Shown: positions 17,114 through 26,134, counted from the stretch's first letter. The stretch: 64,000 nucleotides of DNA from Tetmemena sp. SeJ-2015 (GCA_027382625.1 JAJKFJ010023577.1:18450-82449); one strand, 5' to 3'. Notes: generated by a model not told the origin, from the sequence alone. A program made the numbers and translations.

Positions 17114-17791
17114 TCATCCTTCTTCGAGACGGCCTTCTTTGAGCAGGAGGCGGCGGTCACCGCGCTTGGCCAGGGTTTGATCATGCGTGACGACAATGAG
17201 TGTTTTTTTGGCCTCGTCGACCACCTGCATCAGCATGTCGATGACGCCACTGCCGGTGCTTGCGTCGAGATTGCCGGTGGGCTCGTCAGCGTAGATGATG
17301 CCGGGGTTGTTGATGAGCGCGCGGGCGATGGCCACGCGCTGCTGCTCGCCGCCGGAAAGCTCGGTGGGAAGGTGTTGGAGGCGTGCCGTGAGGCCCACCT
17401 TGTCCAGCAGTTCACGGGCGCGTGTCTCGGCTTTTTTGCCGCCGATCATGGCCGGAAGCATCACATTCTCCAAAGCCGTGAGTTCCGGCAGCAGGAAGTA
17501 ATGCTGGAAAACAAATCCCATGACCTCATTGCGCGTGCGCGCACGCTCGGCCGCTGCCGCCTGATACAGCGAACGGCCATGCACCATCACATCTCCCGAA
17601 GTAGGCTGCTCCAGCCCGCCGAGGACGTAGAGCAGAGTGGTTTTGCCTGCGCCGGACTGACCGCAGAGAAACACCTTTTCACCGGCGGCGACTTCGACAT
17701 TGACGCCGCGTAGCACGGGCAGATCATGCCCCGCAAGGTGGTAGGTACGATGCACATCGTGTGCGGCGAGTGGGGCTGCTTCCTGGCTCAT
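17114..17791 (-). CDS. lolD: ABC transporter ATPase, LolD type
   Basis: This 225-residue ATPase of the LolD/MacB group powers release of lipoproteins from the inner membrane or a similar mechanotransmission step. Walker A is GQSGAGKTTLL (about 40), the signature is LSGGEQQRVAIARAL and Walker B is IIYADEPTGNLD, with the H-loop VTHD. I chose the ATG at 17791, beginning MSQEAAP; the frame reaches 17824 but the upstream codons are not family-like. No LolC/E permease lies next to it, so its partner is elsewhere or it serves another FtsX-like permease. Confidence 0.87.
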   Translation of the reverse strand: MSQEAAPLAAHDVHRTYHLAGHDLPVLRGVNVEVAAGEKVFLCGQSGAGKTTLLYVLGGLEQPTSGDVMVHGRSLYQAAAAERARTRNEVMGFVFQHYFLLPELTALENVMLPAMIGGKKAETRARELLDKVGLTARLQHLPTELSGGEQQRVAIARALINNPGIIYADEPTGNLDASTGSGVIDMLMQVVDEAKKTLIVVTHDQTLAKRGDRRLLLKEGRLEEG

Positions 17792-17830
17792 GTATAGTTG
17801 GGGTGTACGCTCCGCAGATGCCACGCGGCG

Positions 17831-18292
17831 TCAAGACATGATGCCCGCCAGCGTGCGTTGTCTGAGCGTCTCATACATCACGATGCCCGCTGCGGTGGCC
17901 AGATTCAGGCTTCGCGTGCCCTGCATCGGGATGCGCAGGCAGCGCTCCTGCTGAATCACCGAGGCCGGGATGCCACGTGTTTCTGGCCCGAAAACGAGGA
18001 AAATCTCATCCGCTGTGAGGTCGGCCTCCCAGTAGGTATGCTCACCCTGACATTCGATGAACCAGCACACGGCCCCGGCAGGAATCTCCGCCGCCAGTGC
18101 CTCCCAGCTGTCCCAGACGCGCACATCCACCTCCGCCCAGTAGTCCAGTCCGGCGCGCTTGAGCTGCTTGTCATCAAGGCTGAATCCGAGCGGTTTGATC
18201 AGATGCAGCCGCGCATTCGTGGCCAGGCACAGTCGCCCAATGGCACCCGTATTGTGCGGAATTTCCGGCTGGAACAGGACGACGTTCAGCAT
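17831..18292 (-). CDS. trmL: tRNA (cytidine/uridine-34-2'-O)-methyltransferase TrmL
   Basis: This 153-residue SPOUT methyltransferase modifies the wobble base of tRNA-Leu. The N-terminus NVVLFQPEIPHNTGAIGRLC carries the family's NTG block. LVFGPETRGIP and IPMQGTRSLNLATAAGIV form the trefoil-knot SAM site. It matches TrmL length (about 157). It follows gtrA by 6 bp on the same strand. Confidence 0.95.
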   Translation of the reverse strand: MLNVVLFQPEIPHNTGAIGRLCLATNARLHLIKPLGFSLDDKQLKRAGLDYWAEVDVRVWDSWEALAAEIPAGAVCWFIECQGEHTYWEADLTADEIFLVFGPETRGIPASVIQQERCLRIPMQGTRSLNLATAAGIVMYETLRQRTLAGIMS

Positions 18293-18298
18293 GCAGCC

Positions 18299-18808
18299 TT
18301 AACCTTTGAAAACAAAAAGCTTCCGGCAGATGAAATTCACCAGGGTGGACGAAATGATCAGCAGCAACTGCGCGGTCAATGTGCTGATGCCATACCACTT
18401 GATGAGATACGGCCCGGAGAGCAGGCCAATGGCAAACCCCGTCGAGCTTACCACCGAGAAGTAAACAAACTCCAGCACCCGGTGATGCCGTCCGGGGGTG
18501 AACACCCACAGGGAATTGGTCACGTAGGCAAAGATGTTGCCAAAGAAAAAGGCGATGATGTTGTTGTAGATGCTGTGCAGCGCACGCACCTCATCGGACA
18601 CACCGCTGCTGACGAGAGCAGGATACATGCCCCATCTGGAGAGGGCATAAAAGATCGCTGTCGTGAGGGTCAGCGATCCAATTCCGCAGATGCCATACTT
18701 GATGAACTGGATCAGCGGGTGCGTGTCACGCGTGTTCAGACGCACCAGAATCGAACGCCAGTCGTTCTCACGAAAAAATAGAAGAGCCTCACCGATTTTT
18801 GACATCAT
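18299..18808 (-). CDS. GtrA-family membrane protein
   Basis: This encodes 169 residues with four membrane segments; IQFIKYGICGIGSLTLTTAI near the start and a basic end (FICRKLFVFKG) are typical of GtrA/DPMS proteins. These move lipid-linked sugars or assist glycan decoration of the envelope. The annotated start ATG-ATG lies in the loop of an 11-bp hairpin (18783-18821) with a T-run after it, so a downstream start cannot be excluded. It is followed by trmL after 6 bp. Confidence 0.87.
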   Translation of the reverse strand: MMSKIGEALLFFRENDWRSILVRLNTRDTHPLIQFIKYGICGIGSLTLTTAIFYALSRWGMYPALVSSGVSDEVRALHSIYNNIIAFFFGNIFAYVTNSLWVFTPGRHHRVLEFVYFSVVSSTGFAIGLLSGPYLIKWYGISTLTAQLLLIISSTLVNFICRKLFVFKG

Positions 18809-18821
18809 CAGGTGAGGCTCT
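18783..18821 (-). terminator. Terminator-like hairpin spanning the gtrA start
   Basis: Read on the minus strand: stem AGAGCCTCACC, a 17-nt loop containing ATGATG, stem GGTGAGGCTCT, then TCT and ATTTTTT. The stem is a perfect 11 bp. It lies 34 bp after the stop of the glycine-zipper lipoprotein gene and can end that transcript, yet it includes the first codons of gtrA. Confidence 0.75.
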
Positions 18822-18854
18822 CCGGGGATCGTTGATCAGCAAGCAAAGATGCGC

Positions 18855-19172
18855 TTAATAATAGTGGTAGTTGCCGTTGCGGTCGTAGTAGCCCTGCTGC
18901 TGCTGGCGTCCACGGTAGCCCTGCTGCTGGCCTTGGTAGTATTGCTGCTGGTTGCGCTGGTCCCGGGAGTTGCCGATGGCGTTGCCACCGAGGGCACCGA
19001 GACCTGCACCAATAGCGGCGCCTTCGAGGCCACGACCACTTTGATTGCCGATAATGCCACCGACGGCGGCACCGCCGAGTGCACCAATGACAGAGCCGGT
19101 TTGAGCATTAGGGCCGGAAGCGCAGGAGACCAGCGAAAGGGCAGTGAGAGCTGTGAGGAGGGTTTTTTTCAT
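18855..19172 (-). CDS. Glycine-zipper lipoprotein, Gln/Tyr-rich tail
   Basis: This encodes 105 residues from the ATG at 19172. The signal peptide ends in a lipobox (LSLVSC, Cys at about 17). The body is a glycine-zipper hairpin (GALGGAAVGGIIGNQSGRG and a second GLGALGGNAIGN) as in SlyB/OsmB-type outer-membrane lipoproteins. The tail is rich in Gln, Arg and Tyr. It is a tandem paralogue of the gene at 19214 and ends just before a strong hairpin. Confidence 0.78.
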   Translation of the reverse strand: MKKTLLTALTALSLVSCASGPNAQTGSVIGALGGAAVGGIIGNQSGRGLEGAAIGAGLGALGGNAIGNSRDQRNQQQYYQGQQQGYRGRQQQQGYYDRNGNYHYY

Positions 19173-19213
19173 ATTATTTATTGTCAATAGATTGATTGAA
19201 TTACGGGGGTTGA

Positions 19214-19450
19214 TTAATAGTAGTAGCCACGACGACGATCACGGGCATTGCCAATGGCGTTGCCTCCCAAGGCTCCGAGGCCGCCACCGATGAGCGCGCC
19301 TTCAAGGCCTCGGCCACTTTGAGATCCAATGATGCCGCCGACAGCAGCCCCGCCGAGGCCGCCAATGACAGCGCCCTGTTGGGCACCCGGGCCGGTGGCG
19401 CAGGATGAGAATGTGGCAGCAGTGAGTAATGAGAGAACGAGGTGTTTCAT
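19214..19450 (-). CDS. Glycine-zipper lipoprotein, short paralogue
   Basis: This encodes 78 residues. The lipobox is FSSC (Cys at about 17), followed by the same glycine-zipper pair as its downstream neighbour (GGLGGAAVGGIIG, then GLGALGGNAIGNA) and a short RRRGYYY end. The zipper halves of the two proteins differ at only a few positions, which indicates a tandem duplication. Role in the envelope is inferred from the family. Confidence 0.78.
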   Translation of the reverse strand: MKHLVLSLLTAATFSSCATGPGAQQGAVIGGLGGAAVGGIIGSQSGRGLEGALIGGGLGALGGNAIGNARDRRRGYYY

Positions 19451-19654
19451 AATAGTATGATTGTTGTGATCAAGCAGACTGCTTTGTCGTTAAATAGGCT
19501 CTAATTGTTCATAAAGAAAAGCGAAATCCTAAAGGCGTGGCAAGTTGATACCTATAATACGCAGCCCGCGATAACTCCGGCCTCCTCTGGCTTTCTTTAT
19601 TTGACGCGCATTCTGCCAGCGATTACAAACCCTGCTGCCCCCTCCAACTTTTCT

Positions 19655-20266
19655 ATGCACGTGCGTTTCTTTCTTCGTAGCCTGTTTGCCGTTTCACTCC
19701 TCAGCCTCACCGTTTTGCCGGTTCAGGCCGAGCCGCTGCCGCTGGATCACCCCTGCGCCGCCCTGGTGAAAAAATACCTCACCGCCGTCGTGCAGCAGGA
19801 CTGGAAAACCGCATCCCAGATGCTGGTTCCTTCTTCCTTGGAGCGCCGCCAGCGTGAAACGGTCAACATCATCAAATCCGCCCCTACCATGTCCGACGAG
19901 GAGAACATGCTCGCCGGTTACAATGTGAAGGGCGTGAGCGAGCTGGAAAAGATGTCCCCTCAGGAGTTTTATCAGGTGGATCGCGAAGCCTGGCACAAAA
20001 AGCTCAAGCTCACCCCGGAAGCCACGAAGCGGAAGCAGGAGACTCTCAAAGTCATCGTGCTCGGCCTCGTCCAGGAAAAAGACAAGGGCTACGTCCACGC
20101 GACCGTTCGCACTTCCCAGGAAACGCTGACCGACAAGATTGAGGAGCTCTTCCTCATCTCCTTCATCACCGATCCGGCCAATCCGAAAAACTACCTGATC
20201 TCCCCCGAGATGAAGGACCGCCCGGTCATCACCCCGCTGGATGGCTCGGCTCCGAAAGAAAACTGA
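19655..20266 (+). CDS. Secreted protein of unknown function
   Basis: This encodes 203 residues from the ATG at 19655, which gives a clear signal peptide (FFLRSLFAVSLLSLTVLPVQA). The frame is open to 19505 but the upstream part is not signal-like. The mature part is charged and helical, starting DHPCAALVKKYLTAVVQQDW. That resembles the beginning of NTF2/DUF4878-type domains that describe 'one pool drained by one process', but the match is weak. A terminator for it lies at 20360-20391 inside the converging menE gene. Confidence 0.65.
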   Translation: MHVRFFLRSLFAVSLLSLTVLPVQAEPLPLDHPCAALVKKYLTAVVQQDWKTASQMLVPSSLERRQRETVNIIKSAPTMSDEENMLAGYNVKGVSELEKMSPQEFYQVDREAWHKKLKLTPEATKRKQETLKVIVLGLVQEKDKGYVHATVRTSQETLTDKIEELFLISFITDPANPKNYLISPEMKDRPVITPLDGSAPKEN

Positions 20267-20269
20267 TCG

Positions 20270-21394
20270 TCACAGCAGCTCCCGCAGACCTGCCAGGAGC
20301 ACTTTGCCCAGATTGCTGCGCGGTATCGCCTGCAGCATGCGGACATCTTGAATTTGCTCAAAAGGCCTCAACGTTTCGTTGAGGCCTTTTTGCATCTGCG
20401 CGGCTTCGCTCTCAGTCATGCCGCTCACGGCCAGTACCAGGCGGCTTTCTTTGCGAGCGTCTGCGACATCACATACGGCGGCATCCCCAGTGCGTGAGCT
20501 AAGTTTGAGCCGCAATGCCTCAATGCGGTCTTGGATGGGGCTCAAAGCCACCAGTTCGCCGAGGATCTTCACCGTCCCTGCCTCGCGCCCGAGAAAGCGC
20601 AGCCAGCGTGTTCCCTCCGCTTCGATAATCTCCACCCGGTCGCGCGTGCGCAGCCCCTCTGCCGGTATCGGCTCCCAGCGCCAGTGGCCTTCCTCGCAGA
20701 TCGCATAGCCCTGCGCCAGCGCGGGACCGCTAATAGTGAGCACGCCCTCCGCATCCGTGTTCACCTGCCAGATCGGCAGCACCTCCAGCTCCGCGCCGGG
20801 GCGCGGCTGCGCCGCCACACTGGAGCCTGTCTCCGTCATCGCATAGGTGCGGTGCACCTGCCAGCCCAAGCCCAGCGCCGCAGCCTCCAGCTCTGCATTC
20901 AAAGCGCCACCGCCCACCAGCACTGCACGCATGGAATCCGGCGCACGCAGTCGTGCCGTTACCAGGTCAAAAATCTGCGTGGGCACCAGGGAGGCCAGCG
21001 TGGCCCCAGCCTCTTCACACTTCTGCACAAACGCCGCCGCATTCCATTTCCCTTCCAGCCGGGTGACGACACTGCCGCTGAGATGCGAGCGCGCCAGGAT
21101 GCCAAAACCGCCCACATGGTGCGTGGACAGCGCCAGCAGCCAGTGGTCCTGCGCCGTGATGCCGAAGTGCTCATTCACCGCGCGTGCGGACGTCAGCAGC
21201 GCCTGCTTCGTCAGTCCCACCCATTTGCGTGCGCCCTCGGTCCCGCTCGTTTGAAAGAAGCACCAGTCCTTTGCCTTCAGTTCGCGCACCGCCATCTCGG
21301 CCAGCCCCGCACCTTCCGTGGTGTGCTCAGAGCGGCCCACCCACACGCTGCCGTCCGTCCAGAACTCGGGTTCCATGTTCACAGCCGTCTCCAT
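20270..21394 (-). CDS. menE: o-Succinylbenzoate-CoA ligase (MenE-like)
   Basis: This 374-residue AMP-forming ligase activates o-succinylbenzoate with CoA in menaquinone synthesis. FFQTSGTEGARKWVGLT (about 47-63) is the AMP-binding P-loop, YAMTETGSS the adenine motif, and TRDRVEI...FLGREAGTVKILGE the hinge and lid region. A good Shine-Dalgarno GGAGG stands 7 nt before the ATG at 21394, which overlaps the menC end by 16 bp. It is the last gene of menA-menC-menE. A perfect 13-bp hairpin lies inside its last 130 bp. Confidence 0.87.
   Translation of the reverse strand: METAVNMEPEFWTDGSVWVGRSEHTTEGAGLAEMAVRELKAKDWCFFQTSGTEGARKWVGLTKQALLTSARAVNEHFGITAQDHWLLALSTHHVGGFGILARSHLSGSVVTRLEGKWNAAAFVQKCEEAGATLASLVPTQIFDLVTARLRAPDSMRAVLVGGGALNAELEAAALGLGWQVHRTYAMTETGSSVAAQPRPGAELEVLPIWQVNTDAEGVLTISGPALAQGYAICEEGHWRWEPIPAEGLRTRDRVEIIEAEGTRWLRFLGREAGTVKILGELVALSPIQDRIEALRLKLSSRTGDAAVCDVADARKESRLVLAVSGMTESEAAQMQKGLNETLRPFEQIQDVRMLQAIPRSNLGKVLLAGLRELL
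20360..20391 (+). terminator. Terminator inside the 3' end of menE
   Basis: Perfect 13-bp stem AAAAGGCCTCAAC (20360-20372) / GTTGAGGCCTTTT (20378-20390), 5-nt loop, ending in five Ts on the plus strand. It suits termination of the plus-strand gene ending at 20266, yet it is coding for menE on the other strand. Confidence 0.8.
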
Positions 21395-22344
21395 GGCAGC
21401 GCCTCCAGAACTTCGCCAAATCCCAACCCGCCGCCGCTGCGGTCCGCTGACAAATGGCCGCCATGAGTTGTCACACGCTCAAAGAACTCATCCTTCTCAA
21501 ACAGATGCTCCGTGCACAGCCCGCAGAAATCCAGCGCCTGCCCCTCGGACAGCGCCACCGCCGCTTCATACGCGGCAAACATCTGCCCCAGCGCATGATC
21601 CATCGCCGAAGTGAGCACCAGCGGATGCTGCGGATGGGTTTCCGCCACGATCCGCCAGTCACGCCGCGCCGGCTTCACCACCACCGCATCAAAGCCCTGC
21701 GTGCCGTCTCGCCAGCCCTTGTCCAGAGCCAGCTTCACACCCCACTTTTGCCGCACAGCCTCCCACGCCGCCGCATCATAAGGGAAGGGGTCCTCCACGA
21801 AATCCAGCGCACGGTACACCCGCAGCGGCATGAACTCGATGAACTTGCCAAACGTCAGCCGGTCCAGCACACCGTTGAAATCCACACGCAGCCGCACGCC
21901 CTGCGTTTCAAACCGCTTGGCGCAGCCTTCCAGGAAGCGCGTTGTCTCGCCATAATTCGCAAAACCCTTCGCCTTGATCGCGGGCCAGCCTTCTGTCAGC
22001 ACGCGCTCCATCTGCGCCTCGGTGTCGGTGGCAAAGCTCCACGAGTAGTGGCTGCGCGGAATCTCCAGCCCCTCAAACAAACTCACGCCTGCACGCCTAG
22101 CCGCCCCGTCGATCTCCGCACAGCGCAGAGCCATGGCTGTCACCGGAGTCGTGACCCCTTCGCTGAGCAAACGCAGTTGCTCCTCCACCGGAGCATCCCC
22201 AAACTCCGGCCACGGATGCACACAGCCATACCCGCCATCCACGAAGATCAGCGCACCTGCAAACACCCGCCGCATCGACACCGCATTCAGGGCCACTCCG
22301 CTGCGCAGGAGATACTCATGGACGTAGATGGGGGCGTCGGTCAT
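21379..22344 (-). CDS. menC: o-Succinylbenzoate synthase (MenC-like, enolase superfamily)
   Basis: This 321-residue protein dehydrates SHCHC to o-succinylbenzoate. The enolase-superfamily residues are seen in order: K-x-K in AIKAKGF (about 126), Asp in RVDFNGVLD, Glu in FVEDPF, Asp in LALDKGW and Lys in AVVVKPAR. Position between menA and menE supports MenC over other enolase-family enzymes. The start ATG at 22344 is 44 bp after the end of menA. Confidence 0.88.
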   Translation of the reverse strand: MTDAPIYVHEYLLRSGVALNAVSMRRVFAGALIFVDGGYGCVHPWPEFGDAPVEEQLRLLSEGVTTPVTAMALRCAEIDGAARRAGVSLFEGLEIPRSHYSWSFATDTEAQMERVLTEGWPAIKAKGFANYGETTRFLEGCAKRFETQGVRLRVDFNGVLDRLTFGKFIEFMPLRVYRALDFVEDPFPYDAAAWEAVRQKWGVKLALDKGWRDGTQGFDAVVVKPARRDWRIVAETHPQHPLVLTSAMDHALGQMFAAYEAAVALSEGQALDFCGLCTEHLFEKDEFFERVTTHGGHLSADRSGGGLGFGEVLEALPWRRL

Positions 22345-22388
22345 TCGGGTTTAGGTCTTATGAATCATATACGCCCCGTCCGGCGTGT

Positions 22389-23285
22389 TCACCGCATCAC
22401 ATCCGCACTCTTCACAATCCCCCAGCACATCAGCCCCGCAAAGAGCAGCAGTTGCCCCCCGCTCATCGCCAGCAGGCGATTGTGCCCCCGGCTGGGTGGT
22501 TCGGCGATCACCCGCCATGCTACGAACAAGCCGATGGGTAGAGTGATCAGCGGCAGTGTGAACGCACGCGGCCAGCCCTGCTGAAACCAGTAGATCCCCG
22601 CCGCATGCGCTGCGACGATGAGAAGCACAATCTCCGCCCGTGCAAAGCCCACGCCGAAGCGCACGGCCAGCGTTTTCTTGCCGGTCTGGCCGTCCTCCAC
22701 GACATCGCGCAGGTTGTTGATGGCGATCAAGATCGTGCTCAGGCAGCCGATCTGAAAACCCGCCACCACGGCCGCCTCATACCATTCACCGGTTTGCACA
22801 AAGGCCGCGCCCGTGACCGCCACGAGGCCGAAGAACAGAATGACAAACAGCTCCCCCAGTCCCCGATACGCCAGCGGCACCGGCCCGCCCGTGTAGCCAA
22901 AGCAGAAGTACAGCGATGGAATGCCGATGAACAGAATCGGCAGCCCCCGCGCCTCAAACAACGGCACCGCCAGCAGCGTTGCCACCGCCAGCATCAGCCA
23001 CGCCGCAAACTTCACCGCTCCCGGCGAAGCCACACCGCTGGCCGTGATGCGCTTCGGCCCGATGCGTGCCTGTGTATCCGCCCCTTTGATCGAATCCAGC
23101 GCGTCATTGAAAAAATTTGTCGCGATCTGCAGCGCCCCGCAGCTCCCCAGCGTGCAGAAAGCCAGCCACCAGTCGAAGTGTCCCGAAATCTTCGCCCCCA
23201 GCGCACACCCCACCACCACAGGCGCGATGGCTGCTCCCAGTGTTTTCGGGCGTGCAGCGGCGATCCAGTCGAAGAAGTGAGGCAT
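22389..23285 (-). CDS. menA: 1,4-Dihydroxy-2-naphthoate polyprenyltransferase
   Basis: This 298-residue UbiA-family membrane enzyme adds the polyprenyl tail to DHNA, giving demethylmenaquinone. The first Asp-rich motif is NFFNDALDSIKGAD (about 57-70). The second is NNLRDVVEDGQTGKKTLAVRFG (about 190), the form typical of MenA. Eight or nine hydrophobic segments are apparent. It heads the menA-menC-menE group on the minus strand; menaquinol would feed the respiratory chain. Confidence 0.94.
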   Translation of the reverse strand: MPHFFDWIAAARPKTLGAAIAPVVVGCALGAKISGHFDWWLAFCTLGSCGALQIATNFFNDALDSIKGADTQARIGPKRITASGVASPGAVKFAAWLMLAVATLLAVPLFEARGLPILFIGIPSLYFCFGYTGGPVPLAYRGLGELFVILFFGLVAVTGAAFVQTGEWYEAAVVAGFQIGCLSTILIAINNLRDVVEDGQTGKKTLAVRFGVGFARAEIVLLIVAAHAAGIYWFQQGWPRAFTLPLITLPIGLFVAWRVIAEPPSRGHNRLLAMSGGQLLLFAGLMCWGIVKSADVMR

Positions 23286-23327
23286 GCGATTAGAATGACG
23301 AATGGCTGCGCTATCGCAAACGCTTCG

Positions 23328-26078
23328 TCACTTCGGCATCTCCACCTGCCCATTCGACATCAGATAGACGATCAGATTCTTCACATTCTCATCTCCCAGT
23401 GCAGCCAGCAGCCCTTCCGGCATCAGAGAAATCGGAAGCTGCGCCTGCTTCACAATCTGCGTGCGCTCAATTGTCAGCCGCTCGGCCGGTGTCTGCACGG
23501 TCAGCGTGCGCTCGGTCTGCTCGGGGATGACGCCGGTGATGGTGCGGCCGTCCTTCAGATTAAGCACGCTCACGCGGAAGTCCGCAGGCACCACGGCGCT
23601 GGGGTCCAGGATGTTTTCGAGGAGGTACTTCAGGTTGTGGCGGTCGCTGCCCGTCAGTTCAGGGCCGATGGCACCGCCCTGCCCATAGAGCTTGTGGCAG
23701 GCGCTGCACGCCGCCATGAAGATCATGCGGCCTTTGGATGGATCCGCCTTCGCCACCACGTCCGGTTTCAGCAGGCCTTCCCACTTCGCAAACTCCGCCT
23801 TCTTGGCTTCCGGTGTGTCACGAATCTCGCCCCAGGCTTCAGTGAGCAGGGCATTGAGTGATTCATCACCCAGGCTGCGAATCTGCCGCGCCTGGAAAGG
23901 GGAGATGGCCGTCGCTGGCACCTTCTTCGCTTTGATCGCTTCCAGCAGCGCCTTCGCGTAGCTCGGGCGTGAGGTCAGCGTCGCCACCGTGGCGGCCTGC
24001 TGCTCTTCGCTGCGGCCGGGCCAGGGATTCAGCATCGCCTTCGGAATGTTCGGATCATCATAAGCCGCCAGCGCACTGCGGGCCACGGTGCCCAGCACCT
24101 TGTCATTGATAAGCCCACGAATCACCGGCAGCAGCTCCGGCTTGGCGGTGCGTGTCACGCTCTTGAAGGCGTTCAGCCGCGCATTCGCATCGCCCTCGAC
24201 ATTCTTCACGATCACGATCAGCTCGTCCGAAGCACGACCGCTGCCAAAGACAACTGAGAGCGTTTGTATGGTAGTCCCGGCTTTAGCTGGTTCTGCTGCG
24301 ACACCGCGAACAAACTCATCCCAGCCCTTCGGCTTCTTCGCGGAGCTAAAACCATCCAGGCCCGCAGCGATGCCTGCGAGTACATCCTCACGCACGTCCT
24401 TCTGCTCCGTCATCAGCGCCACCAGCGCATCTACCGCTTCCGGCTTCGCCTCGATCATCTCCGCGATCCGGCGCGCCACCAGACGGCGCACGGTGGGCAG
24501 CTTCGCCTCCTTGATCAACTCCACACCCTTCATCGGGGCCGCTGCCACGGCAGGCTCGATGCCATACCAGATCATGAGCGGCTGTTGACGGTCATTGGTG
24601 TCTTCTTCATGCTTGGCCAAAGCGGTGGCGATGGGCCAGCGTTCTTCAAGCGGGAGGCGCTGCATGTCGGAGGCCGTTTGCAGCCTCACCAGGCCGTCTT
24701 TGCTGCTGGTATCTGCCAGTCCGCGCAGGGCACGCGGTGCAGGCCCGGCATCTTTTTCAAACTGCTGCTGCAGCTCCGTGCGGGCCCACCAGTTGTTGCT
24801 CTCAGAACGCTCGCCCTTCTTGGACTCCCCGTAGACGATCTTATAAATCCGTCCGCTCGTCCGGTGCACGCCGTCGTTGTCATGGCACTCGCCGCTGTCG
24901 CTCCAGTCAGAGACGACCACGTTGCCATCAGGGCAGGTGAGGAGGTCGATGCCGCGGAACCATTTGTCCTTGGCCTGCATGAAGTCGGGCGCGTGCTTGC
25001 CCACGTAGCCGCAGCCCTGGCGCTCCAGCCGGTCCATGTTGATGCGGTTGCCGTGCAGGTTGCAGGTGAGCATGGCGCCCTGATATTCCTTGGGCCAGAG
25101 ACCGCCCTGATAGATGAGCATGCCCACATGCGCGTGGCCGCCGCCGAGTTCGAGCGTCTTGTTGCTGATGCCTTTGCGGATGTCGCTCCAGCTTTCCGAG
25201 CCCGTGTCCCAGTGGAAGTGATCAGCCGTCTGCTCGATCACCTCATACACATGCGGATTCAAATGCGTGCCGAACATGCGGCGGTAGTAAGCACCGGGGA
25301 TCACATGCCAGAGATGGCCAATCACTGTGTTGATCATGAAGAGGTCGCCATTGGCATTCCAGTCATGGCCCCAGGAGTTCGTGCCACCGTGGGCCACAGT
25401 TTCCAAAATTTTCAGCGTCGGGTGGTAGCGCCAGATGGCGCAGTTCATCTTGATGCGCTTGTCCGCAGGCGTGCCCGGCGCGCCCACGCTCGAAGTGTCG
25501 GTGATGCCATGCCGTCCATACAGCCAGCCGTCCGGACCCCAGCGCAGACCATTGACGATGTTGTGGCCGATGGTCTTCACATTGAATCCATCCAGGAGCA
25601 CCTCCGGCTCGCCGTCCGGCACATCGTCACCGTTTTTATCGGCGATGAAGCTCAGCGTCCCATTGTGCAGCACCCACACGCCGCCGTAGCCGGTTTCCAC
25701 GCTCGTGAGGTAGCTGCCGCCCTCCCAAAAAACCTTGCGTCCGTCATGCTTGCCGTCGCCGTCCTTGTCTTCCAGGATGATGATCCGGTCCCGCAACTTC
25801 GTGTCCCAGCGCATGGGGTTCTCCGCATAGGTGTAGTTTTCCGCCACCCAGAGACGGCCCTTTTTATCCCAGCTCATCGCAATCGGCTGCTGGACATCCG
25901 GTTCGGCGGCAAACACCACGCACTTGAAGCCCTTCGGCAGTTCCATCGTCCTCGCCACTTCCTCAGCCGGCATCGGCTCTCCCTTTTCGGTGTTGAAGGG
26001 TTTCGGGAACTCGTCCGCCCATGTAGCGAGAGTTGAAAAGGACAAGAATGACAGAAAGGCGGCGCGGCGTATGCTCAT
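23328..26078 (-). CDS. PVC-type heme-binding membrane-bound dehydrogenase-like protein with HEAT repeats and cytochrome c domain
   Basis: This encodes 916 residues from the ATG at 26078, which opens a signal peptide (MSIRRAAFLSFLSF). About 380 residues form a beta-propeller of the glucose/sorbosone dehydrogenase type (WVAENYTYAENP; GPDGWLYGRHG; DGNVVVSDW). A helical HEAT-like region follows (about 430-740). Last is a class I cytochrome c domain with CSACHKLYGQGG near 790 and the PVC-typical GPELTGSDRHN...LLENILDPSAVVP. Such exported proteins are thought to oxidise sugars or alcohols with electrons passing to heme. The substrate is unknown. Confidence 0.87.
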   Translation of the reverse strand: MSIRRAAFLSFLSFSTLATWADEFPKPFNTEKGEPMPAEEVARTMELPKGFKCVVFAAEPDVQQPIAMSWDKKGRLWVAENYTYAENPMRWDTKLRDRIIILEDKDGDGKHDGRKVFWEGGSYLTSVETGYGGVWVLHNGTLSFIADKNGDDVPDGEPEVLLDGFNVKTIGHNIVNGLRWGPDGWLYGRHGITDTSSVGAPGTPADKRIKMNCAIWRYHPTLKILETVAHGGTNSWGHDWNANGDLFMINTVIGHLWHVIPGAYYRRMFGTHLNPHVYEVIEQTADHFHWDTGSESWSDIRKGISNKTLELGGGHAHVGMLIYQGGLWPKEYQGAMLTCNLHGNRINMDRLERQGCGYVGKHAPDFMQAKDKWFRGIDLLTCPDGNVVVSDWSDSGECHDNDGVHRTSGRIYKIVYGESKKGERSESNNWWARTELQQQFEKDAGPAPRALRGLADTSSKDGLVRLQTASDMQRLPLEERWPIATALAKHEEDTNDRQQPLMIWYGIEPAVAAAPMKGVELIKEAKLPTVRRLVARRIAEMIEAKPEAVDALVALMTEQKDVREDVLAGIAAGLDGFSSAKKPKGWDEFVRGVAAEPAKAGTTIQTLSVVFGSGRASDELIVIVKNVEGDANARLNAFKSVTRTAKPELLPVIRGLINDKVLGTVARSALAAYDDPNIPKAMLNPWPGRSEEQQAATVATLTSRPSYAKALLEAIKAKKVPATAISPFQARQIRSLGDESLNALLTEAWGEIRDTPEAKKAEFAKWEGLLKPDVVAKADPSKGRMIFMAACSACHKLYGQGGAIGPELTGSDRHNLKYLLENILDPSAVVPADFRVSVLNLKDGRTITGVIPEQTERTLTVQTPAERLTIERTQIVKQAQLPISLMPEGLLAALGDENVKNLIVYLMSNGQVEMPK

Positions 26079-26134
26079 AAGCGAAAGTGGACCTTTCCAA
26101 ACGCCCGGCACGTACGCAATCTTCAAATCATCCC

